From contig JAAYHT010000244.1 in the NCBI GenBank assembly GCA_012735285.1, positions 1-8,349 of the forward strand: a DNA stretch of 8,349 nt, read 5' to 3'. Shown here in pieces: positions 1 through 6,065 of the stretch (positions within the stretch are counted from its first letter, which is position 1; each line of letters begins with the position of its first letter). The notes below the pieces were generated by a model. It was not told the origin of the DNA, searched no databases, and saw nothing but the letters and a program-made list of their open reading frames with translations. This DNA comes from Clostridiales bacterium. Lineage in GTDB: Bacteria; Bacillota; Clostridia; Peptostreptococcales; Anaerovoracaceae. The position numbers and the translations under genes were made by a program.

Positions 1-1
1 C

Positions 2-43
2 AAAATGGAAACGAAAAAATGGGCTACTACCACCGTTTATTAA
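2..43 (+). CDS. possible 3' end of an upstream gene (last 13 codons)
   Basis: Reading from position 2 gives 13 codons (KMETKKWATTTVY) and a TAA at 41-43, followed 28 nt later by a strong terminator. That is where an upstream gene would be expected to stop. The other two forward frames stay open through the terminator, so they are less likely to be coding. The fragment is too short to assign to any family, and the assignment rests only on its position before the terminator. Confidence 0.3.
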   Translation, partial: KMETKKWATTTVY

Positions 44-71
44 TCAAATCAGAAAATTTCTTTATCAAATT

Positions 72-112
72 AAAAAAGGTGTTGGAGTTTTTAATGTTCC
101 AGCACCTTTTTT
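72..112 (+). terminator. Rho-independent terminator 1
   Basis: A 9-bp stem (78-86 with 98-106, one G-U pair) is extended by six A-T pairs formed by the A-run at 72-77 and the T-run at 107-112. The loop is about 11 nt. A-run, GC-containing stem and T-run make this a classic intrinsic terminator that could work in both directions. It ends the transcript entering from the left. Confidence 0.85.
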
Positions 113-124
113 GTCTACAGTCTG

Positions 125-150
125 AAGTCCATAACAATTATGGACTTTTT
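125..150 (+). terminator. Rho-independent terminator 2 (tandem with the first)
   Basis: A perfect 10-bp stem (125-134 with 138-147) with a 3-nt loop leads into a run of five Ts at 146-150. It lies only 12 nt after the first terminator. The tandem pair isolates the radical SAM gene from upstream transcription. Confidence 0.8.
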
Positions 151-176
151 GGTTTGCTACACTTATTAGTTATAAC
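149..176 (+). promoter_or_regulatory. candidate sigma-A promoter for the radical SAM gene
   Basis: TTGGTT at 149-154 and TATAAC at 171-176 are separated by 16 bp, just after the terminator T-run. The -35 element is weak. A second possible -10, TATAAT at 190-195, has no good -35. Some promoter is expected here because two terminators precede the gene. Confidence 0.35.
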
Positions 177-226
177 AGGAATATTGATGTATAATAATAT
201 AAAAACTGCAAGGAGTAATATAACTT

Positions 227-1372
227 ATGACAGAACAGACTTTTAGAGTGGGTCCTATAAGGCCTCCAAGCGAGGCGGGAAGCTTGTTGATCCAAGTTAC
301 CAGAGGTTGCACCTGGAACAAGTGCAGATTCTGCGGATTATATAAAGATAACACTTTTAGGGCATACAGTGTAGAAAGCATTAAAAATGACATCGATGTA
401 ATAGCAGACTATGTGGAACGTATAAAACCATATATAGACAATCAAGGACGATGGGATAGGCTTGGTTTAAAAGGTGAAATTAACAAACTGTCTCCAACAG
501 AAAGGGAGAGCTTCTATGTCGTTTTGAATTGGCTAATGCATGGTGGAGAAAATGTTTTTTTACAGGATGGCAATTCCCTAGCTTTAAAGACCGATAGGGT
601 AGTCGAAGTTCTTCAGTATTTAAGAAAACGCTTACCATGGATTAAAAGGATAACTTCCTATGCAAGAGCCGAGACCTTGTCAAGGATTTCTGCTGAAGAT
701 TACAAGAGATTGAAAGAGGCAGGATTGGATCGTATACATTCAGGTTTTGAATCCGGTTCTGATGAGGTTTTGGAATTGATAAATAAAGGGGTAACATCTG
801 AGCAGGAAATTATTGCTGGTAAGAATATAAAAGAGTCCGGAATCGAATTCTCTGTATATTTTATGCCGGGTGTTGGCGGAAAAGATTTATCATATAAAAA
901 CGCTATTGAAACCGCTCGAGTAGTGAAAGAAATTGATCCTGACTATGTGAGAATCAGGACGGCTGTGATCAAAACAGACACTGAATTATGGGAATACGTT
1001 GAAAGTGGCATATTTAAGCTTTGTAGTGAAAATGAAAAACTAAACGAGATCAGAATACTAATAGAAAAAACTAAAGGGTGCAGCGGGATTTTGACAAGCG
1101 ACCATGTGGTCAATTTACTACAAGGGCTAAATGGAAGGTTGAAAGAAGATAATGAAAGAATGCTTAATGCCATAGATGAATATTTTAACCTGCCTGAATC
1201 TGAGCAGAAGATATTCCAGCTAGCGAGGCGTAAACTCATGGTTACATTTGTAAAGGATCTAAAGATGCTATCCGAATTTCAGAGGGAGAAATTGGAGGAG
1301 ATTACAAGAAGGATTACGGATGAAGATAAGTGGAATAGGATGTTGAATGAATTGTTAATGCAATATATTTAA
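227..1372 (+). CDS. radical SAM protein with a Cx4CxxC cluster motif, function unknown
   Basis: This is a 381-residue cytosolic radical SAM enzyme whose substrate cannot be told from sequence. The cluster-binding cysteines are C28, C33 and C36 (CTWNKCRFCGLY), so the spacing is Cx4CxxC instead of the usual Cx3CxxC. Other radical SAM-like segments are GGENVFLQDGNSL (106-118), GFESGSDEVL (173-182, the usual SAM-contact region) and MPGVGGKD (213-220). The remaining third is helical and charged, without a recognisable accessory domain. No B12-binding domain, signal peptide or membrane segment is visible. The start is supported by AAGGAGT at 210-216, 10 nt before the ATG. The gene appears monocistronic or shares a transcript with the small protein 61 nt downstream. 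It appears intact. The superfamily call is firm, but the reaction is unknown. Confidence 0.9.
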   Translation: MTEQTFRVGPIRPPSEAGSLLIQVTRGCTWNKCRFCGLYKDNTFRAYSVESIKNDIDVIADYVERIKPYIDNQGRWDRLGLKGEINKLSPTERESFYVVLNWLMHGGENVFLQDGNSLALKTDRVVEVLQYLRKRLPWIKRITSYARAETLSRISAEDYKRLKEAGLDRIHSGFESGSDEVLELINKGVTSEQEIIAGKNIKESGIEFSVYFMPGVGGKDLSYKNAIETARVVKEIDPDYVRIRTAVIKTDTELWEYVESGIFKLCSENEKLNEIRILIEKTKGCSGILTSDHVVNLLQGLNGRLKEDNERMLNAIDEYFNLPESEQKIFQLARRKLMVTFVKDLKMLSEFQREKLEEITRRITDEDKWNRMLNELLMQYI

Positions 1373-1379
1373 GTATAAT
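1352..1379 (+). promoter_or_regulatory. candidate promoter for the small Cys-rich protein
   Basis: TTGTTA at 1352-1357 and TATAAT at 1374-1379, spaced 16 bp, straddle the stop codon of the radical SAM gene. The same two hexamers occur in the promoter at 2867. A start near 1386 would give a leader of about 48 nt. AT-rich sequence makes chance matches common. Confidence 0.45.
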
Positions 1380-1433
1380 TTCTAGATTTATACGAAAAAT
1401 AGTTTATAAACATTTTCTGATTGAGAGGTAGCT

Positions 1434-1628
1434 ATGAAACAGTTTGCCTGCAATTGCTTGGAAGAACAATTTAAGCATCCGAATAAAGTATATGTGGATC
1501 TTTCTGATAGATTTAATGCGACTATATTATGTGCCTATAAGCCTAAAGATAAAGTCACACTTAGGAACATCAAACTTGATGTTAATTACTGTCCTAAGTG
1601 TGGTACTTTACTAAATAAAATTGATTAA
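1434..1628 (+). CDS. 64-residue Cys-rich putative zinc-binding protein
   Basis: A small cytosolic protein that I cannot assign to a named family. It has CxC near the N-terminus (C6, C8) and CPKCG near the C-terminus (C53, C56), plus a lone C33. The two pairs could form a single treble-clef or zinc-ribbon-like site, since YCPKCGTLL is typical of a ribbon knuckle. The start is supported by GAGAGG at 1423-1428, five nt before the ATG. It ends with TAA only 10 nt from the stop of the oppositely oriented aminotransferase, and no clear terminator separates the two. Codon use resembles its neighbours. It could be a phage-derived or housekeeping small zinc protein; zinc binding is an inference from the cysteine pattern. 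Confidence 0.75.
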   Translation: MKQFACNCLEEQFKHPNKVYVDLSDRFNATILCAYKPKDKVTLRNIKLDVNYCPKCGTLLNKID

Positions 1629-1638
1629 TAATGTTAAA

Positions 1639-2757
1639 TTATATCTCTTTTAAAAATAAGGATAGTTCTTCTAAACCCTTTATTAAAATTTGTGTATTGT
1701 TGCAATAGCCTATACGGACATATCCTTCCATTTCTAAAGCAGAACCTGGTAGAAGCATTACTCCTTTATCGTTTTGAAGCTTTATACAAAATTCATCTGA
1801 TTTCATAGGTACGTCAATTTTTAAAAGAGCAGTGGTGCCGGCTTTTGGCTCCACGTAGCTGATTCTTGCTTCCTGCGCAATCCATTCATCTAATATTTTT
1901 TTATTTTGTCTTACTATACTTAAGTTTCTATTTAAGATCTTATCTTTATTTTCCAGCGCTATAGTAGCAAGTCTATCGTTTATCATGCCGACACTAATAA
2001 TGTGGTAGTCTCTTTGTCTGTTAACCCTTTCAATGAATTCTTCGGGACCTACTACCCATCCTAGTCTGAGCCCTGCAAGCGAATATACCTTTGACATACT
2101 TCCGGTGCTTATTCCTTTTTCATAAAGGTCGGCAATTGAAACAGTGAAATTATTTCCTTCGTGGGTTAAACCCCTATACACCTCATCGCACAGTATATAG
2201 GCGTCGCAGCTTCTGGCTATTTCTACTATTTCCTTTAAGAACCCTTCTTCCATTAGCGAACCTGTAGGATTGTTGGGATTATTTAAGCATATCAATTTGG
2301 TATTATCATTTACGTAGCTTTTTAACTCATTCAAATCGGGTAAGAATGAGTTTTCTTCTCTTAATCTCAATATCTTTACTTCAGCACCTATTGATTCAGG
2401 GATTGAATAAAGCTGCTGATATGTAGGAAGTACAGATATAACTCTATCTCCGGGCTCAACTAAAGTTAAGATTGAAAGAGCATTAGCATTAATGCCTCCG
2501 TGTGTTATGGTCACATTTTGAGCTATTGCTTTTTCATAAAGGTTCGCAACATTTGTCCTTAATGATAAACTGCCTTCAATATCACCATATGTAAGTTTCA
2601 TATCTAAAATCTCATCAAGCAGTTGATCTTTTCTTCCGGACATTTGAAGTAGCTCATCAACTGTAAGGGATTCTACACATGTTTCAGCTAAGTTGTACTT
2701 ACAGTAGTTTTCGTAGGTGTTCATCCAGATCTCAACACCAAAATCTTTTATTCTCAT
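1639..2757 (-). CDS. PLP-dependent aminotransferase, fold type I (class I/II)
   Basis: A 372-residue cytosolic pyridoxal-phosphate enzyme, most likely transferring an amino group between an amino acid and a 2-oxo acid. Key residues, numbered from the ATG at 2757, are NNPNNPTG at 159-166 (N163 contacts the cofactor), CDEVY with D191 (pairs with the pyridine nitrogen), SMSK with the Schiff-base lysine K223, and VRIGY with R348 (substrate carboxylate). Length is normal for the family and the gene is intact. The frame also opens with a GTG at 2764-2766, but GGAG at 2766-2769 overlaps that codon and sits 8 nt before the ATG, so the ATG is the better start. The substrate is not determinable. Some relatives make capreomycidine or act as general aspartate-type transaminases, and a beta-lyase activity is also possible. 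It is transcribed leftward from its own promoter, divergent from the operon at 2940. Confidence 0.92.
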   Translation of the reverse strand: MRIKDFGVEIWMNTYENYCKYNLAETCVESLTVDELLQMSGRKDQLLDEILDMKLTYGDIEGSLSLRTNVANLYEKAIAQNVTITHGGINANALSILTLVEPGDRVISVLPTYQQLYSIPESIGAEVKILRLREENSFLPDLNELKSYVNDNTKLICLNNPNNPTGSLMEEGFLKEIVEIARSCDAYILCDEVYRGLTHEGNNFTVSIADLYEKGISTGSMSKVYSLAGLRLGWVVGPEEFIERVNRQRDYHIISVGMINDRLATIALENKDKILNRNLSIVRQNKKILDEWIAQEARISYVEPKAGTTALLKIDVPMKSDEFCIKLQNDKGVMLLPGSALEMEGYVRIGYCNNTQILIKGLEELSLFLKEI

Positions 2758-2765
2758 CTTTCCCA

Positions 2766-2769
2766 CTCC
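2766..2769 (-). promoter_or_regulatory. Shine-Dalgarno GGAG that decides the aminotransferase start
   Basis: On the minus strand GGAG lies 8 nt upstream of the ATG at 2757-2755. It overlaps the alternative in-frame GTG at 2766-2764 and therefore cannot serve it. The protein should begin MRIKDFG, three residues shorter than the longest reading frame. Confidence 0.8.
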
Positions 2770-2785
2770 GTTTTATATTTTCTCT

Positions 2786-2794
2786 ATTATATCA
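2786..2794 (-). promoter_or_regulatory. extended -10 promoter of the aminotransferase gene
   Basis: The minus strand reads TGATATAAT, a consensus extended -10 (TGnTATAAT), about 30 nt upstream of the ATG. No good -35 is visible at the usual distance, as is common for extended -10 promoters. Confidence 0.6.
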
Positions 2795-2803
2795 CATGAT
2801 ATA
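2788..2803. promoter_or_regulatory. perfect palindrome overlapping the aminotransferase -10, possible operator
   Basis: TATATCA (2788-2794) and TGATATA (2797-2803) are perfect 7-bp inverted arms separated by CA. The site covers most of the extended -10 element on the minus strand, so a bound dimeric protein would block that promoter. No regulator is known. AT-rich palindromes can arise by chance. Confidence 0.4.
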
Positions 2804-2866
2804 GGCTAGTAGTAATATAAGGATTGACTACTCTAGAGACTAACACTATTCATGAACAATTCTACC

Positions 2867-2895
2867 TTGTTATGACAGATAATTTCACTTATAAT
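2867..2895 (+). promoter_or_regulatory. sigma-A promoter of the 2940-7730 operon
   Basis: TTGTTA at 2867-2872 and a consensus TATAAT at 2890-2895 are separated by 17 bp. A second overlapping TATAAT lies at 2895-2900. Transcription should start near 2902, giving a leader of about 38 nt with AAGGGGG at 2926-2932 before the first ATG. Another TTGACT at 2824-2829 has only a poor -10 partner. Confidence 0.65.
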
Positions 2896-2939
2896 ATAAT
2901 GAATATCTACTGTAAGTATGTAAACAAGGGGGTAAGAAA

Positions 2940-3521
2940 ATGGATCGTATGGAAGATGCAAGAAGCAAAAAGATTGTTTTTGTGTCGAGTTGTTTATTAA
3001 ATACCAATAACAAAGTGAAGGGCCTTGCAAGATATCCAGGTATGTGCAAAGAGGTATTTGATACACTACATAAATATGGACTGGGTATAAATCAAATGCA
3101 TTGCCCAGAAACCCTATATTTAGGTGTACAGAGATGGTGGGCAACAAAGAACCTTTATGACAATCTGGGATTTCGTTCATTCTGTAGAGAGCTCGCAAAA
3201 CAGGTTGTGGACTATATACAGTCATATGAACAAGTTGGTTACAAAACAGTTGCGATATTAAGCTGTGATGGTTCGCCGACATGTGGTGTCACTTTAACCA
3301 GTTGGGACGATAACTGGGGAGGTCCTCCTGCTGACTTGGATTATAATAAGGCTTTGGTGGAAGGTTCAGGGGTATATATTGAAGAGCTTAAGAAAGAAAT
3401 TGAATCAAGAGGCCTGAAAAAACCGCCATTTTATGGTTTGGCTCTTGATGATGAATCGGCAGATATGGATAAGATCATTTCAGATTTCGAAGTATTTATA
3501 AAATTTGTATGTGAAGGTTGA
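2940..3521 (+). CDS. TudS/DUF523-related putative desulfidase
   Basis: A 193-residue cytosolic protein resembling the DUF523/TudS family, in which a [4Fe-4S] cluster held by three cysteines removes sulfur from thio-substituted nucleobases. The three family positions are visible: SSCLLN (C18), HCPE (C55) and SCDGSPTCG (C115, with an additional C109). C36 and C82 are extra. Residues 11-120 form the recognisable domain. The tail to 193 includes the short GLALDDES stretch and a helical end. The longer form resembles the clostridial TudS-related subgroup, whose substrate is unproven. The start is set by AAGGGGG at 2926-2932, 7 nt upstream. It is the first gene of the operon and its TGA is 5 nt from the next ATG. 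It could instead act on another sulfur compound; the family call is firm, the substrate is inference. Confidence 0.82.
   Translation: MDRMEDARSKKIVFVSSCLLNTNNKVKGLARYPGMCKEVFDTLHKYGLGINQMHCPETLYLGVQRWWATKNLYDNLGFRSFCRELAKQVVDYIQSYEQVGYKTVAILSCDGSPTCGVTLTSWDDNWGGPPADLDYNKALVEGSGVYIEELKKEIESRGLKKPPFYGLALDDESADMDKIISDFEVFIKFVCEG
3513..3517 (+). promoter_or_regulatory. Shine-Dalgarno GAAGG that decides the Nudix start
   Basis: GAAGG ends immediately before the in-frame TTG at 3518, leaving no spacing for it, but lies 9 nt before the ATG at 3527-3529. The ATG is therefore the likely start, giving a protein that begins MKNLRVEDFE instead of one overlapping the upstream stop codon. Confidence 0.7.
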
Positions 3522-3526
3522 TTTTG

Positions 3527-4189
3527 ATGAAGAATTTGCGGGTAGAAGATTTTGAAAGGGTATTTAAAAATCGGGTGCCAGGTCCTCAAGGGATATATGA
3601 GTGCTATTCACTCCTAGTTCCTTTAGTTTATAAGGACGGAGAACTACATTTACTCTACGAAGTAAGGGCAGATTCTCTTAAGAATCAGCCAGGGGAGATA
3701 TGTTTCCCTGGTGGAAGATTGGAGAAAGGAGAATCCCTTTTAGAGTGTGCTCTAAGAGAAACCTGCGAGGAGTTAAATATAAACAAAGAGGATATAAGTG
3801 TAATTGCTCAGCTGGATTATCTTTATACCTATAGAAATTTTATCATGTATCCTTTTTTAGGCGAAATAGATAGTAAGGCCCTTGATAATTTGAATGTGAA
3901 TCATAAAGAAGTCAAGGAAGTAATCTTTGTACCGCTTTCATTTTTAACAGAAACAGAGCCTTTAGTGTATAATTTTGACATTATACTCTAAGGAGTAGAG
4001 AAGTTTCCTTATGAAAAAATCAATTCTGATAGCTATGACTGGAAAAAAGGTAAAAATGCAGTACCTATATATCAACATAAAAACTGGACAATTTGGGGGC
4101 TGACTGCGAGAATTACCTACCATATGATTAATATACTTAAGAAAAATTATAGCGAGGAAGTTAATGATAATACAATCAAAGAATTTTAG
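3527..4189 (+). pseudogene. Nudix hydrolase, CoA-pyrophosphatase-like, interrupted by an in-frame TAA
   Basis: The intact protein would be about 220 residues of a Nudix hydrolase resembling the CoA-pyrophosphatase group, which splits CoA or related diphosphates. The Nudix box is GGRLEKGE followed by RETCEEL (G63, E69, R77, E78, E81, E82). The preceding LLYEVRADSLKNQPGEICF (42-60) matches the group's LLxxR...G signature. A TAA at 3989-3991 stops translation after residue 154. The same frame then continues for 65 codons with FPYEKI, YDWKKG and WTIWGLTARITYHMIN, which is the normal C-terminal part of these enzymes, and ends at TAG 4187-4189. This is a single nonsense change with no frameshift. 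The catalytic box survives in the short product, but the C-terminal strands and helix are lost. The full frame overlaps the next gene by 26 nt, as expected in a coupled operon. The alternatives are a true pseudogene or a base error. Confidence 0.85.
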
Positions 4190-5003
4190 CTTAAAACAAA
4201 TAGCAGAATCCGGACAGCTGTTTAGAATGAAGCAGATCGAAAATAATAAATATAGTTTAATTGCATACGAGAAGTATTTGGAGTTAACACAATTAGATGA
4301 ATGTACCATTGAGCTAACATGCAGCACAAAAGAATATGAAGATATTTGGAAAGACTACTTTGATATGGACTTTGATTATGACATGATAGTTGAGAAGCTT
4401 AAAAATGGTGATGATACTTTTTTAAAAAAGGCAGCCGAATTTGGTAGTGGACTTAGAATACTCAGACAAGAGCCATTTGAGGTATTGATAAGCTTTATAA
4501 TCTCGCAGAACAAAAATATCCCCGGCATTACAAATTGTGTCACAAAGCTTTGTGAGAGATTCGGAGAACGCAAGGAATATATTGACAATTCAGGGAACAT
4601 TACTGTATACTATACCTTTCCTAGGCCGGAAACTTTAGCGAACGCTAGTGTAGAAGAAATAAGGCAAACAGGATTAGGTTACCGTGATGAATATGTTAAA
4701 AATGCGGCGAAAGCTGTTTTGCAAAAAGAGATAGATCTAGAAGAATTAAAGAAAAGTAAAAACAAGGATGCAGTTGAAAAATTAAAAAGCTTGCATGGTG
4801 TTGGTGATAAGGTTGCAAATTGTGTATCGTTATACGGGTTACATCATATTGATGCCTTCCCTATAGATATATGGATTTCTAGGGTCCTAGAAGATGTATA
4901 TGGTAACGATTTTGATTTGAGCAAATATAGAGGTTATGAAGGGATTGTGCAACAATATATGTTTTTTTACATAAGAAATAAGGCTAAGGAGAAGACCGGA
5001 TGA
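4164..5003 (+). CDS. 8-oxoguanine DNA glycosylase, OGG1-like (HhH-GPD)
   Basis: A 279-residue base-excision repair enzyme of the helix-hairpin-helix superfamily, acting on the chromosome to remove oxidised guanine, probably with AP-lyase activity. The N-terminal OGG-type domain (about 1-100) contains SGQLFRM (16-22). SFIISQNKNIPGI (110-122) is the start of the catalytic core. The hairpin LHGVGDKVANC (210-220) carries the catalytic lysine K216, and FPIDIWI (232-238) carries the catalytic aspartate D235, the equivalents of human OGG1 K249 and D268. Having both residues favours OGG1 over AlkA, which lacks the lysine. Length is typical and no Fe-S motif is present. GAGGAAG at 4154-4160 precedes the ATG. 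The start lies inside the end of the Nudix reading frame and the stop overlaps the next gene by ATGA, so translational coupling is likely on both sides. AlkA-like alkylation repair is the less likely alternative. Confidence 0.9.
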   Translation: MIIQSKNFSLKQIAESGQLFRMKQIENNKYSLIAYEKYLELTQLDECTIELTCSTKEYEDIWKDYFDMDFDYDMIVEKLKNGDDTFLKKAAEFGSGLRILRQEPFEVLISFIISQNKNIPGITNCVTKLCERFGERKEYIDNSGNITVYYTFPRPETLANASVEEIRQTGLGYRDEYVKNAAKAVLQKEIDLEELKKSKNKDAVEKLKSLHGVGDKVANCVSLYGLHHIDAFPIDIWISRVLEDVYGNDFDLSKYRGYEGIVQQYMFFYIRNKAKEKTG

Positions 5004-5455
5004 GTAGACTAGACGAACTATTAGTAGAAGATCTATTGGAAAAACGCATCAGAGAATCAATTGATTTTATTTCGAAAGCCCATGACAAGATTGATGGGCA
5101 ATTGAAACCCAAGTTTATAGATTGCAATGCAAAAGCAGGAACTATTACATTAGAGTTCCCAGTTATGGATTGGCAGCTAAATACTAACAATGTTATGCAT
5201 GGAGGGATGATAGCAACTGTTTTTGATGAAGCACTCGGTATTTTTGCACACTATTTTTCCGAAGGAAAGGCTGCCCTGACATCCAACATAACAGTTCATT
5301 ACCTAAAACCCGTTCCGAAGGGCGACTCCCTTTTAATAACTGCTAAAATTATTTCAGCAGGTAGGAAGGTAATAACCTTATCAGGAGAAGGGCATCTAAA
5401 GAGCAATGGAATAATGACCAATTCTGCTATAGCTTCTTTTGTAATAGCAGGGTAA
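5000..5455 (+). CDS. PaaI-family hotdog thioesterase
   Basis: A 151-residue cytosolic hotdog-fold thioesterase that hydrolyses acyl-CoA, possibly aromatic or medium-chain, to free acid and CoA. The signature NNVMHGGMIATVFDEALG spans 63-80, with HGG at 67-69 and the likely catalytic acid at D76/E77. The paired strands ALTSNITVHYLKPV and KVITLSGEGHLKSNG follow in the normal order. The N-terminal 30 residues form a charged helix. The length is typical and the gene is intact. The start overlaps the glycosylase stop as ATGA, with AAGGAG at 4986-4991 placed 8 nt before it. It comes two genes before an acyl-CoA synthetase, so the pair could cycle the same acyl group, though the substrate is not shown. 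A general acyl-CoA housekeeping role is equally possible. Confidence 0.88.
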   Translation: MSRLDELLVEDLLEKRIRESIDFISKAHDKIDGQLKPKFIDCNAKAGTITLEFPVMDWQLNTNNVMHGGMIATVFDEALGIFAHYFSEGKAALTSNITVHYLKPVPKGDSLLITAKIISAGRKVITLSGEGHLKSNGIMTNSAIASFVIAG

Positions 5456-5479
5456 TTTATATAAGAAAGGATGTAAAAG

Positions 5480-6037
5480 ATGGTTGATCAGATTAAGCTG
5501 ATTGCAGACAGAATTAAAGAGCTGAGAGAGATTTCAGGTATTTCTACCGAAAGCATGGCCAAGGAATTAAATGTGCCGGTCGAACTTTATTTAGATTATG
5601 AAAGTGGAAAGATTGATATTCCAGTCGGGTTTTTATATGAAATCGCTAAGAAGTTCAATGTAGAGCTTACGGCAATTTTAACGGGTGATGAACCTAAATT
5701 ACATAATTTTGCATTAGTCAGAAAAGGAAAAGGTGTTAGAGTAGAAAGAACTAAGCAGTATCATTATTTGAGCCTGGCATATAATTTCGTAAACAAAAAG
5801 GCAGAGCCCTTCCTAGTTACAGTTGATCCCAAAACTGATGATGAAAAAGTTGTGTTCAATTCTCATCCAGGGCAGGAGTTTAATTACATGATTGAGGGTA
5901 AGTTAAAAATTATGATAGATAATCATGAACTTGTTTTGAATGAAGGAGATTCCCTGTATTTTGACTCCACCTTAAAACACGCCATGGTAGCCCTTGATGA
6001 TAAACCTGCAAAGATTTTAGCAATTGTAATATATTAA
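5480..6037 (+). CDS. XRE-family transcriptional regulator with C-terminal cupin domain
   Basis: A 185-residue DNA-binding regulator. Residues about 7-68 form a helix-turn-helix of the Cro/CI type (IKELREISGISTESMAKELN, then LYLDYESGKIDIP). Residues about 105-185 are a cupin barrel with HPGQEFNYMIEGKLKIMI (133-150) and EGDSLYFDSTLKHAMVA (156-172), whose His and Glu residues could bind metal or a small ligand. The presumed effector is a carboxylate or acyl compound. In anaerobic bacteria and archaea such XRE-cupin proteins often sit directly before AMP-forming acyl-CoA synthetases, and here the synthetase starts 28 nt later. AAAGGA at 5466-5471 precedes the ATG by 8 nt. The gene is intact, and its promoter is probably the operon promoter. 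No operator was identified. Confidence 0.9.
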   Translation: MVDQIKLIADRIKELREISGISTESMAKELNVPVELYLDYESGKIDIPVGFLYEIAKKFNVELTAILTGDEPKLHNFALVRKGKGVRVERTKQYHYLSLAYNFVNKKAEPFLVTVDPKTDDEKVVFNSHPGQEFNYMIEGKLKIMIDNHELVLNEGDSLYFDSTLKHAMVALDDKPAKILAIVIY

Positions 6038-6065
6038 ATAGATTATTAAAAGAGAGGATATTTCT

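Noticed and set aside
19..246. Open frame across the upstream region (75 codons)
   Set aside because: It runs straight through two intrinsic terminators and into the start of the radical SAM gene, has no Shine-Dalgarno site and no recognisable protein features.
1566..1583. Perfect 8-bp inverted repeat AACATCAA-AC-TTGATGTT
   Set aside because: It lies inside the coding sequence of the 64-residue protein and has no T-run on either side, so it is not a convincing terminator; it probably reflects the codons used.
2833..3282. 149-codon minus-strand frame opposite the desulfidase gene
   Set aside because: It lies antisense to a clearly conserved gene and over its promoter, with no family resemblance; a shadow frame.
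4011..4103. Small frame starting with ATG at 4011, with AAGGAG at 3990-3995 upstream
   Set aside because: The spacing of 15 nt is too long, and the conserved Nudix tail is encoded in another frame over the same bases.
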